A DNA stretch of 37,859 nt from Chloroflexota bacterium (GTDB taxonomy: Bacteria; Chloroflexota; Dormibacteria; CF-121). This document shows, piece after piece, positions 1 to 8,344 of the stretch (position 1 is the first letter of the stretch; every line of letters begins with the position of its first letter). Location: the NCBI GenBank assembly GCA_005881175.1, contig VBEN01000113.1, positions 1-37,859 on the forward strand, given 5' to 3'. The notes under the pieces are model-generated. The model made no database searches. It was not told the DNA's origin and was given only the letters and a program-made list of their open reading frames with translations. Made by a program: the position numbers and the translations under genes.

Positions 1-317
1 TGGATCACGACTCGGCCCCAGCAGAGCACCGCCCCACCGAACATGAAGGGTTCCTCCCGAAGCGCCCGGGTCATCGGCACGATGTCGTGGTAGGCGTAGA
101 TGCCACAGCTGCAGCCCGGCTCCGGTGAGACCTTGTCTTCTTCGCTCCGGTGAAGGCCGGCGCGAGCGAGGCGCAAACCCGGACGGGTCTGGCATTCGGC
201 ATTGAGGGTCTCCAGCGGCGGCCACAGGGTCTCAGCCACCGGCGACTGCAACCGGCCGCGAGTCCAGGCGTCATCCGGATCCACCCGCCAGAAGCGATAG
301 CCGACGGCCGGGATCAT
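1..317 (-). CDS. Uncharacterised 'CGIYA'-motif protein, 3' end outside the window
   Basis: Open minus-strand frame from ATG at 317 to the window edge: MIPAVGYRFWRVDPDDAWTRGRLQSPVAETLWPPLETLNAECQTR...PEPGCSCGIYAYHDI...GAVLCWGRVVIH. Absent from the ORF track because no stop lies in the window. Resembles small conserved proteins seen in actinobacterial accessory regions. Confidence 0.55.
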   Translation of the reverse strand, partial: MIPAVGYRFWRVDPDDAWTRGRLQSPVAETLWPPLETLNAECQTRPGLRLARAGLHRSEEDKVSPEPGCSCGIYAYHDIVPMTRALREEPFMFGGAVLCWGRVVI

Positions 318-445
318 GCCGGCGTGGTCGCCGGAACCTCTTCTTCCCTTCTGGCCGGCTCGGGCTCTCGCTCGGGCGCGATCAGTGGCTCTGACGCTGG
401 TTCCGGTATCTCGATGACCCTGACGGGCTTGCTCGTGAATCCCAT
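314..445 (-). CDS. Small Pro/Glu-rich protein overlapping the next gene by ATGA
   Basis: MGFTSKPVRVIEIPEPASEPLIAPEREPEPARREEEVPATTPA*; its TGA overlaps the downstream ATG (314-317). Confidence 0.4.
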   Translation of the reverse strand: MGFTSKPVRVIEIPEPASEPLIAPEREPEPARREEEVPATTPA

Positions 446-500
446 GCTTGCCTGCCCTCGTTTTCACAGTAGCACTGAGGGCAGGAAGGCTGGCAAGCGC

Positions 501-1751
501 CTATTTGGGTGAGGCGGATCCCTCCAGCACAAGATCGTCCGGGCCGCCGCTCCCAACCAGCCTGGTGGTCGGCACATTTCGCGCCCGTTCGAGGTAGGCC
601 TGCGCTTTGCTGACCTCGCCGGTAAGCGCGGCGACGGTTTTCCGCATACTCTCGAGCGCCTCGAGCTTGTAGGCGTCGATCATATCCATGGCCGCATAGA
701 CATTGGCAAAGGCTGCCTGCAGCTTCTCGATGCCCACGGTCGCATCGGCCGCCAGGTCGTGCACCTGGCCCGTTTGATCACCGAGCATCCTGGATGTCGA
801 CTCAATCAGATGGCCGGTCGTGGATGTAAGCGCAGCGATCTGGTTCAACACCAACTTCTGGTTGACGAGCGCTTGCGCCACCATGACGGCGGTGCGCAGG
901 GCGGACACGGTGGTGGTCGTCGCCCGGTCCACTCCCTTGATCAGTTCCAGGTTGCTCTTGCGCACAAGCTCGAGCGCGAGGTAACCCTCGGCGTTGACCG
1001 CCAGCTGGGTGAGCAGATCCTGGCGCTTCTGTCGGATGTAGAAAAGCACCTCCTCACGGAGCCGTTTCGCCCGTCCGGCGTCGGTCTGGCCGATTTGATC
1101 GATTTCGGCCTCCAGTGCCGCATCCAGTTTTGCGGCCATGTAGATGTACTGTTCCAGGTTTCCCTTGATCGACCAGATGTTGACCTTTTCTTGCTCGATC
1201 GCCGCGTTGTCCTTGCGCAGCTCGTCCTGGCCGCGGTAAAGCGCCTGAACGATGGCGTTCAGATGACCCTGCGCCGATTGATATCGGCCGAAGTAGTCAC
1301 GCAGCCGTTTGCTAAGCGGAACCAGGCCGAAGAGGTGCCTGGGGTTGAGCAGGTCATGCGCTGAAGGATCGAGGTCTTCCACCGTGCGTCGAAGCTCGAT
1401 CAACGACTTCGAAACGGCGGTGCTCTGGCTTAACGGGCCCGATTGCATGGCTTTCACCGGCTTGTCCAGCAGGCGGTTCGAGGCGCTGGCTGATTGGCGA
1501 ATATCGTCGTTGGCCATGGTGTGAATCGCGCTCACCTTTGCGGCGAAATCCGGCGATTCCGGGTCAAGGGAGGTCAGCAGCTGGACGTAGTTGCTCACCA
1601 TTGCGTCGATTCGGGTCGCGGTGGACGGGTCGATCCTCACCATGGCCGCCGCGTCTGCATTGGTCACGGGGCTGACCGGCGGCGGGGCAAGCGTCAGAGC
1701 GCTGTCTGAGGCGGCGGTGTCGGGAGCCGGCGCCGGCAGGTTGGTACTCAC
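501..1751 (-). CDS. Toxic anion resistance protein, TelA/KlaA family
   Basis: Long helical protein with family-typical stretches (KVNIWSIKGNLEQYIYMAAKLDAALE, LREEVLFYIRQKRQDLLTQLAVNAEGYLALELVRKSNLELIKGVDRATTTTVSALRTAVMVAQAL). GTG start at 1751 follows GGGAGGA; the ORF track uses an upstream start at 1823. Confidence 0.85.
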   Translation of the reverse strand: MSTNLPAPAPDTAASDSALTLAPPPVSPVTNADAAAMVRIDPSTATRIDAMVSNYVQLLTSLDPESPDFAAKVSAIHTMANDDIRQSASASNRLLDKPVKAMQSGPLSQSTAVSKSLIELRRTVEDLDPSAHDLLNPRHLFGLVPLSKRLRDYFGRYQSAQGHLNAIVQALYRGQDELRKDNAAIEQEKVNIWSIKGNLEQYIYMAAKLDAALEAEIDQIGQTDAGRAKRLREEVLFYIRQKRQDLLTQLAVNAEGYLALELVRKSNLELIKGVDRATTTTVSALRTAVMVAQALVNQKLVLNQIAALTSTTGHLIESTSRMLGDQTGQVHDLAADATVGIEKLQAAFANVYAAMDMIDAYKLEALESMRKTVAALTGEVSKAQAYLERARNVPTTRLVGSGGPDDLVLEGSASPK

Positions 1752-1847
1752 AGGATCCTCCCTTCCTAACTGAGTCTCATCAAATACCGTCACGCCGTTT
1801 ATACCCCGGCTCGGTACGGACAAACGCCGGACGACGCGGCTAGCGGA

Positions 1848-2996
1848 TCAAAAGCCACGCGTCAGCCGCCAGCCGAGATCAGGGCCGTTGATAGCGACGG
1901 CGGTGACCAGTGGCACCTCGGCCTGGTGGTTTTGGGCCGCGATCACCAGCGTGCCGGCGCGCGAGCCTGCCGGCATGGTCGCCGGAAGGCTGGTCAACAC
2001 GACGCGGCGCGAGATCGTCGTGCCATCGATCAGCACCCAGGCCACGGACTGACTGGCAACGACCGTGCCTGATTCGGCCCAGCCCGTCTGATAGCGCGCG
2101 ATCACGTCGTTGCGCTGGACGACCTTTCGAAGGTGGAGCGCTGGTCCGAGCGCGTGGAGCAGGGCCGTGGTCGCGGCAAACGCGCCGTTGAGCGCACCAG
2201 GCTGGCCCATCACCGCGCCGTAGACCCGTACCGATTGACCGTCGATCACCAGGTCGGCTGCCACGACGAAGCAGCCGCCGGCCTGGTCGGTGTGACCGGT
2301 CTTGACTCCCACCACTCCACCCTTACCAAGCAGGGCATCGAGGTTATGGATGAGACCGTTTACCGGCAGGCTGGCCTGCGGTTGGGCCACGATTTGCGCA
2401 AAGACCGGCAGCCGCATGGCGGTCTGCGCCAGGGCGATCAGGTCCGAAGGGATGCTCACACTCAGCGGTGAGAAGCCGCTCACATCGGCGTAGTGGGTCG
2501 CGCTCATCCCGAGCGACGCGGCGCGGGCGTTCATCCGGTTGACAAAGGCGGGCACGCCGCCCAGATCCCAGATGGCCAACATGTCCGCGAAGTTGCTGGC
2601 CGAGGGCAGCAGGAGACCCTGCAGCAACTGATATTCCGTGAGGTGCTCACCGGCAACCACCGGCAGCACCGATTTCCCCTGGTTTTGCTGAGAGATATAG
2701 GTCGAAACGTCGGCCCGCGACACCGTGATCACCGGGCCCGGATCATTCAGCGCGAGTGGATGGTCCTCCAGGACGATCAAGGCCGTCATCATCTTTGCCG
2801 TGCTCGCCATCGGCAGCGGCGCTGCCCCGCCGGAGCTTCCGACCTGGCCGAGGCCATCGATGACGAGCGCTGCCGCGCCATGCGAGGGCCAGGGCAACGC
2901 GGGCGCTGTGCCGAAGGCTTGCGCAACGGGGACGATCGATGTGGCAGCGGTCACCGGCAGCGGGCGGAGGTATTGAAATGCCGCGGCCGCCAGCAC
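1848..2996 (-). CDS. D-alanyl-D-alanine carboxypeptidase family protein (serine-type)
   Basis: STAK motif (MASTAKMMTALIVLE), SAS N motif (PSASNFADMLA), KTGHTDQAGGC, and an N-terminal hydrophobic segment. Confidence 0.88.
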   Translation of the reverse strand: MLAAAAFQYLRPLPVTAATSIVPVAQAFGTAPALPWPSHGAAALVIDGLGQVGSSGGAAPLPMASTAKMMTALIVLEDHPLALNDPGPVITVSRADVSTYISQQNQGKSVLPVVAGEHLTEYQLLQGLLLPSASNFADMLAIWDLGGVPAFVNRMNARAASLGMSATHYADVSGFSPLSVSIPSDLIALAQTAMRLPVFAQIVAQPQASLPVNGLIHNLDALLGKGGVVGVKTGHTDQAGGCFVVAADLVIDGQSVRVYGAVMGQPGALNGAFAATTALLHALGPALHLRKVVQRNDVIARYQTGWAESGTVVASQSVAWVLIDGTTISRRVVLTSLPATMPAGSRAGTLVIAAQNHQAEVPLVTAVAINGPDLGWRLTRGF

Positions 2997-3036
2997 CAGC
3001 GCCAGCAGAAAGGGAAGCGGGCGCCGGAACAGGGCG

Positions 3037-3306
3037 CTAACGCCAGTCGAGGGCGGGGCCGAGCGTGGGCTCCGCGAGCTTGATGATTTCGCCTGGATGC
3101 GGAAAGCGTCGCAGCTTCGCCTTGCTGAAGATCAACCGGTCGTCCAGCGTAACTTCGAAACGACCCTTGCTCCCCGAGCGCAAGGAAACCTCGACCATGA
3201 TGGGCGCCCAGGCTCCCAGGATCTCAGCCGCCAGGCCGACCGCCTGGTCCAGGTAGTTTCAGGGGACGCAGAACTCAATCGTGACGTGGTGCTTAGGATC
3301 AAGCAT
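3037..3306 (-). CDS. SelT/SelW/SelH (Rdx) family selenoprotein candidate with in-frame TGA read as Sec
   Basis: Reading through one TGA (minus 3261-3259): MLDPKHHVTIEFCVPUNYLDQAVGLAAEILGAWAPIMVEVSLRSGSKGRFEVTLDDRLIFSKAKLRRFPHPGEIIKLAEPTLGPALDWR*. Rdx-typical IE(Y/F)CVPx, FEV..DD.LIFSK and RFP.PGEI. TGA falls at the CxxC/U position. Confidence 0.8.
3231..3247 (-). promoter_or_regulatory. Candidate bacterial SECIS hairpin
   Basis: After TGA: AACUACCUGGA-CCAGGC-GGUCG-GCCUGG. Perfect 6-bp stem, 5-nt loop beginning GG, loop starting 18 nt after the UGA. Confidence 0.55.
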
Positions 3307-3351
3307 GGTTCGCCGCCAATATAAGCCGTAACGCCCCCGGGACCTGCGCGT

Positions 3352-4238
3352 TCAGGCGATGGGCGCGGGGCTTGCGGCTGGTCCCGCCAGGGCGCGAACC
3401 AGCCGTTCGGCGGGAGCGCTGATGCCATAGGTCTCGCTCAAGGCAGCCAATCGCTGGGGGTCGCGAGGCTTTGCGGCCGCGTTCCTTTCGGCGTTTCCAC
3501 GCGTGCAATGCTGACCGGGACGCCCACCCGGCGCGCCTGCTGGACGTAGGCGTTGCCCGCTTCGCCGAGGCGACCGCTGGCGATGATCCCATCCAGGTCC
3601 TTGTAGCGGCGCACGAGTTGGGCGGCCGTCTTCTCCCCTACGCCGGGCACGCCGGGGAGCCCGTCGGAAGGGTCGCCGCGAAGGACCGCAAAGTCGCCAT
3701 ACGACCGGCCCGGGATCGCGTAGCGTCGCTCGACCTCGGCCTCGTCGACTACCAGAAGCCGGCCGATACCCTGCTGGGTGTACAGGACGCAAACATCGGG
3801 GTCGTGCACCAGAGCGAACAGATCGCGATCGCCGGTGACAATCTCGACCTTGCCCCGGATCTTCGGCAGCAAGGAGGCGATCACGTCCTCCGCCTCGAAT
3901 CCTTCGGCGCCGATCACCTCGACGCCGATCGCCGCGAGGACCTCTCGGATGATCGGCTCCTGGGGCTCCAGTTCTGGAGGCATGGCGCCGCGTTCCAAGC
4001 GGGCTGTCTTGTAGCTGGGGATGACGTCGACGCGGAATGCCGGCCGCCAATCTTCATCCGTCGCCACCACGATGGCGCGGGGCTTCCGGTCCGTGATCAA
4101 CCGGGCGAGCATGTCCAGGAAACCCCGGACGGCGTTCACCGGCTGACCATCCGGCGCCTTGAAAGCGCCGACCGGGATGCCGAAGAAGGCACGGAACATC
4201 ACGCTCGACCCGTCGATCAGCATCCAATCCGCGGGCAT
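3352..4238 (-). CDS. Stand-alone 5'-3' exonuclease (FEN / Pol I N-terminal type), frameshifted near the C-terminus
   Basis: MLIDGSSVMFRAFFG, GFEAEDVIAS, VTGDRDLFAL and RGDPSDGLPGVPGVGEKTAAQLV in ORF 3438-4238. The natural C-terminus (KPRDPQRLAALSETYGISAPAERLVRALA) lies in another frame, ending at 3352. Confidence 0.85.
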
Positions 4239-5651
4239 CTAATACCTTCCAGCCCGACCCTCTCCCGCGAGGGGAGAGGGAGATTTGGCGACCGCCGCCT
4301 CGAGGTGGGCACCGAGCGAAAGAATGGTGTATTCATCGTGCGGCCGTCCGACCAGCTGGATGCCGATGGGCAGTCCGCTTGTGCTCACTGCGAGCGGCAA
4401 GCTGATCGCCGGTTGCCCGGTGCAATTGAAAGGATGCGTAAAACTGAGCCAATCCAGGAACTGGTCGGAGGCCGTATCGACATCCTGGCCGATCGTGCCA
4501 AGCTTTGGCGCGGGGTAGGTCAGCGTTGGAGTCAACAGGACATCGATCTGGTCCCAGCTGGCGACGAGTTTTCGGGCCTGCCGGTGCAGCTCGATGAGCG
4601 CGTTGAGGTAGTCGACCGCCGTTGACCTCGGCGCGGCCTCGAGCATGCGCCGGTTGAGCGGGTCGAGCAAGTCCGGCCGGTTGATCGGCAAGGCGCCCAC
4701 CGCGGTGACCGCGAGGACCTGGATGAGAGGTCGAAACTGGCTCAGGTCCGGGCTGAGACGCGTGACCCGATGCCCGAGCCGGGCGAGTTCCTCCGCCACG
4801 GTTTCCACCGCACGGGCCACCTCCGGGTCAACGGACGCCGCCGCATCGATCGTCCAACCGACCCGCAGGCTCAGTGGCTTCCGTTGGGCGGCCTGGAGAA
4901 ACGGCTGCGAGATTTCGGCCCAGTACGGGTCACCCGGTAAGTGGCCGGCCATGGCGTCGAGGCCGAGCGCGGCGTCCGCCACCGTGCGCGCGATGACGCC
5001 GCTGGTCGCCAACCCGGCCCAGTCTTCGCCAAACAGGGGGCCACTGGAGATCCGCCCGCGGGACGGCTTCAACCCAACGACGCCGCAACACGAGGCCGGG
5101 ATCCGGATCGAGCCACCGCCGTCCCCGCCGTGGGCGAGGCCACAGAGCCCTGCGGCGACGGCCGCGGCGGCGCCGCCACTGGAGCCACCCGCCGTCCGGC
5201 TCTGGTCAATCGGGTTGCGCGCCGGAGGAAACATCGGACCCTCGGTGATCGGACGGGTCCCGAACTCGGGCGCATTGGTTTTCCCGAGGATGACCGCTCC
5301 CTCCTCTTTCAAGCGCCCGATTGGGAAGCTGTCGACCTGCGCGATGGATTCTTCGAACACCCGCGAGGCCAGGCTGTTGCGATAGCCGGCCAGGGCCGCC
5401 GTCTCCTTGATCGAGATCGGCACACCGTTCAGCAAGCCCAGCCGTTCGCCACGCGCGATCCGTTTTTCGGCGGCCGTCGCCTGGCTCTCCGCCAGCTCGC
5501 GCGTCAGGAGCACATAGGAGTTGAGCTCGGGATCAATGCGAGCGATGCGCTCGTAGTAGAGCGCAACCAGCTCCGCGGGTTTCAATTGCTTCGCCGCGAT
5601 GGCCCGGGCCTGCTCGAGTGCCGGCTTCAGCGCCCAGGCCTCGTCGATCAC
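4239..5651 (-). CDS. Amidase (amidase signature / GatA-like family)
   Basis: GVPISIKET, GKTNAPEFG, SRTAGGSSGGAAAAVAAGLCGLAHGGDGGGSIRIPASCCGVVGLKPSRGRIS, TGQPAISLPL. Confidence 0.92.
   Translation of the reverse strand: MIDEAWALKPALEQARAIAAKQLKPAELVALYYERIARIDPELNSYVLLTRELAESQATAAEKRIARGERLGLLNGVPISIKETAALAGYRNSLASRVFEESIAQVDSFPIGRLKEEGAVILGKTNAPEFGTRPITEGPMFPPARNPIDQSRTAGGSSGGAAAAVAAGLCGLAHGGDGGGSIRIPASCCGVVGLKPSRGRISSGPLFGEDWAGLATSGVIARTVADAALGLDAMAGHLPGDPYWAEISQPFLQAAQRKPLSLRVGWTIDAAASVDPEVARAVETVAEELARLGHRVTRLSPDLSQFRPLIQVLAVTAVGALPINRPDLLDPLNRRMLEAAPRSTAVDYLNALIELHRQARKLVASWDQIDVLLTPTLTYPAPKLGTIGQDVDTASDQFLDWLSFTHPFNCTGQPAISLPLAVSTSGLPIGIQLVGRPHDEYTILSLGAHLEAAVAKSPSPLAGEGRAGRY
4258..4280. 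repeat. REP-like palindrome at the 3' end of the amidase gene
   Basis: CCCTCTCCC-GCGAG-GGGAGAGGG, perfect 9-bp arms. Encodes the low-complexity tail SPSPLAGEG of the amidase. Confidence 0.6.
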
Positions 5652-5719
5652 GGGGTTACTCTATCGGCTTGGAAAACAGCCCGCCAGACCACTGGCGGGC
5701 TGCGCATGAAGAGGGGTCG

Positions 5720-6222
5720 CTAGCGGGACTCGAGGGCGGCTTCGGCCTCGATCTCGTCTCTGGCCTCGGCCGCGGTCTTGGCCGGCACCGCCTCGACGTC
5801 GATATGTTCACCTTCGTCTCCGCGGAGAAACCAATGCGCCGGTTGCCCCAGGGATCCTTAACCTCACCGGTAAAACGCGCGTCGAGCGCGACTGTCCTTG
5901 TAAACCCGTGAATCGTCAGGTCTCCGACGACCTTGAAATGTGACGGGTCGGTACCCTCGACGCGCGTGCTTTTGAAGGTGATGGTCGGATAGTTCGCGAC
6001 GTCAAAGTGACCGTCGGCGCTTCGCAGGTGGTTGTCACGCATCTCCACCCCGGTGTTGATGGTCGCTGCATCGAGCACCACCTCGACTCTGGCCTGGCTC
6101 AGGTTATCGCCGTCGGCGTCGATCCACCCTTCCGTGATCTTCATCTCGCCGCGCACTCTCGACATCATGTGTCGAATGGTGAACGCGACGCTCGAGTGAT
6201 AGGCGTCGATTGCCCACTTCAT
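5720..6222 (-). pseudogene. YceI family protein with apparent internal deletion plus frameshift
   Basis: N-terminus MKWAIDAYHSSVAFTIRHMMSRVRGEMKITEGWIDADGDN... and TIHGFTRTVALDARFTGEVKDPWGNRRIGFSAETKVN are YceI-like. The frame then becomes an Arg/Pro-rich shadow. An alternative frame gives HIDVEAVPAKTAAEARDEIEAEAALESR* ending at 5720. Confidence 0.7.
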
Positions 6223-6245
6223 GGTTCAGTCCTCCCGGTTCTAGA

Positions 6246-6288
6246 TTGTTGCTTATGCAACATTACTCAAAGCAACAAAGTAATGCGG
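6246..6288. promoter_or_regulatory. Operator-like inverted repeats between divergent yceI-like and marR-like genes
   Basis: TGTTGC-TTAT-GCAACA; TTGTTGCTT (6246-6254) / AAGCAACAA (6270-6278); CATTACT/AGTAATG (6261-6267 / 6279-6285). Confidence 0.55.
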
Positions 6289-6771
6289 CAAAATATTCCC
6301 GTGGCGAGCGAACTGAAACCCGCCGAGTTGCGGGCCTGGCGCGCCTTCCTGGACGCGCAGGCCACTCTGTTGCGCCGCCTGGAAGCTGAGCTCGTCGCCG
6401 GCGAGGGGATGACGCTGGCCGAATTCGATGTCCTCGCCCAGCTCGGATTGGCCTCCGACGGCCGGCTTCGGATGACCGAGCTTTCGGAGCGGGTTCGGCT
6501 GAGTCGCAGCGGGATCACGCGGCTGGTCGACCGGCTCGTTCGGGCCGGGCTGGTCAAACGCGGAAACTGCGCGACTGACCGTCGCGGGACCTGGGCCATC
6601 CTGACGCCGGCCGGCAACGCTCGGCTTCGCCGGGCTCAACCCCTGCACCTGCGCGGCGTCCGGCAGCATTTCGCCCGGCGGCTGTCGCCGGCCCAGCTGG
6701 ACGACCTCGCCGGTGCGCTCGAACCCCTGGCGGCTGACGTCCGGCCGGGGGACGGGGCCACGGCCCGCTAA
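6283..6771 (+). CDS. MarR family transcriptional regulator
   Basis: MTELSERVRLSRSGITRLVDRLVRAGLVKRGNCATDRRGTWAILTPAG: winged helix-turn-helix of MarR type. ATG at 6283. Confidence 0.88.
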   Translation: MRQNIPVASELKPAELRAWRAFLDAQATLLRRLEAELVAGEGMTLAEFDVLAQLGLASDGRLRMTELSERVRLSRSGITRLVDRLVRAGLVKRGNCATDRRGTWAILTPAGNARLRRAQPLHLRGVRQHFARRLSPAQLDDLAGALEPLAADVRPGDGATAR

Positions 6772-6773
6772 CC

Positions 6774-8201
6774 GTGGCGCCCAAGTGGCGGACCATGATC
6801 GGCGTCTCGCTTGGCGCGTTCTGCCCACCGCTGGGCATCAGCACCATCTCGATCGGGCTACCCGTGATCGCCGCGTCGCTCCATCAGCCGCTGACTTCGA
6901 CCGAATGGGTCATCGTCATCTACACGCTCGTGATCACGGCTCTGCTGATGACGTTTGGGCGGCTCGGCGACCTGGTGAGCACGAAACGGCTCTACGTGAT
7001 CGGATTCAGTGTCTTCACGCTGGGCGCGTTCGCCAGCGGCCTCAGTCCAGGCTTCGGCTGGTTGCTCGCCGGCCGCGCCGTGCAGGGGCTGGGCGGCGCC
7101 ATGATGTTCTCGGTAGCGGCGGCCATCGTCACGCGGGCGTTTCCACCGTCGGAGCGGGGCCTCGCGCTGGGGATCAACGCCGTCTTCATCTACGCCGGCC
7201 TGACCGTTGGTCCGCTGGTCGGCGCCTTCGTCCTGCTCACCTCCTCATGGCGAGGTCTCTTCCTGATCAGCGTTCCGCTCGGCATCGCCGGCGTCTTGCT
7301 GGCGATCCTCTTCCTGGATGACCGGGAAGTGCCGGCCACTCGGAATCGCCCCCGATTCGACCTCATCGGCGCGCTCCTCGGCTCGCTCGCGCTCCTCTGC
7401 CTGCTCCTGGTCCTGAGCCAGGGACCAACCTGGGGTCTTTCTTCGCCCGCAACCATCGGACTGCTGATCGCCTGCGCCGGGCTCGCCCTGGGGTTCCAAC
7501 GCTGGGAGCGGCGGGCCGCGGCGCCGATAGTTGACCTCAGCATGTTCGCCGACCGGCTGTTCTCGGCCGCTCTGGCCAGCAGCGTGCTCGCCTACCTGGC
7601 GATCTTCATGCTCAACCTGCTCGTGCCCTTCTATCTCATCCATGGGCTCGGCTTCGACTACTTTCATGCCGGCATCCTTCTGACGCCGGTGCCGATTGCC
7701 ATGGTCGTGTTCGCGCCGATCAGTGGTTGGCTATCCGACCGGATCGGGTCGCGGCTGTTGACGGCGGGCGGCATGTTGCTGGTCGCCGGCAGCTTCTACT
7801 GGCTCAGCCGGCTGGGCCTCCATCCGAGTTATGCGGACCTGGTGCCGCCGTTGTTGATCAACGGCGTGGGCACCGGTCTCTTCACCTCACCGAACAACAG
7901 CGCCGTGATGGGAGCGGTTCGCCCGGGGCGGGTGGGCACGGCGGCCGGGCTGCTCGCGACCAGCCGAAACCTGGGCATGGCGCTGGGCACGGCCACGGCG
8001 GCCGCGGTGATCGCGCTGCGCCTGCCGGTCCACCTGGCCGATCACCTCAGCCCCACCGCGGCGACGCTCGTCGCGTATCAGGACGGCTTCCTGACGGCGG
8101 GGGTTGTTGCCCTGCTCGCCGCCATGACCTCGATGGTGCGCGGCTCCGCGCGATCGGCAGCCACCGCCACCCGACCAGCCGAACAGCAGGTGATGGGGTA
8201 A
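6774..8201 (+). CDS. MFS transporter, DHA2 (EmrB/QacA-like) drug-resistance family
   Basis: 475 aa multi-TM protein; LGDLVSTKRLY, GRAVQGLGGAMMFSVAAAIVTRAFPPSERG, GLTVGPLVGAF. Immediately follows marR. Confidence 0.9.
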   Translation: MAPKWRTMIGVSLGAFCPPLGISTISIGLPVIAASLHQPLTSTEWVIVIYTLVITALLMTFGRLGDLVSTKRLYVIGFSVFTLGAFASGLSPGFGWLLAGRAVQGLGGAMMFSVAAAIVTRAFPPSERGLALGINAVFIYAGLTVGPLVGAFVLLTSSWRGLFLISVPLGIAGVLLAILFLDDREVPATRNRPRFDLIGALLGSLALLCLLLVLSQGPTWGLSSPATIGLLIACAGLALGFQRWERRAAAPIVDLSMFADRLFSAALASSVLAYLAIFMLNLLVPFYLIHGLGFDYFHAGILLTPVPIAMVVFAPISGWLSDRIGSRLLTAGGMLLVAGSFYWLSRLGLHPSYADLVPPLLINGVGTGLFTSPNNSAVMGAVRPGRVGTAAGLLATSRNLGMALGTATAAAVIALRLPVHLADHLSPTAATLVAYQDGFLTAGVVALLAAMTSMVRGSARSAATATRPAEQQVMG

Positions 8202-8344
8202 GCTCGAAAATGATGAGCCTCGGTCGAACGCTCCTCCGTTACCTTTTCCTCGCGGGGACGTCAAAGACTTAATCCAGCCAGTCATGGCAAAGCGCGAAGC
8301 GATCCAGTACGTCATCGAGCACACCGACTGAGCGCCGATCGCGT

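Noticed and set aside
3471-4625. 384-aa plus-strand ORF spanning the FEN and amidase genes
   Set aside because: Shadow ORF crossing two well-supported minus-strand genes; no recognisable family.
5656-5810. Arg/Pro-rich C-terminal tail of the YceI ORF as a novel nucleic-acid-binding extension
   Set aside because: An alternative frame gives a natural acidic YceI tail ending at 5720, so the basic tail is most likely a frameshift product.
8284-8331. Tiny ORF MAKREAIQYVIEHTD upstream of the CPBP gene
   Set aside because: Only 15 codons, with no clear Shine-Dalgarno or homology basis; may be a gene remnant but cannot be supported.
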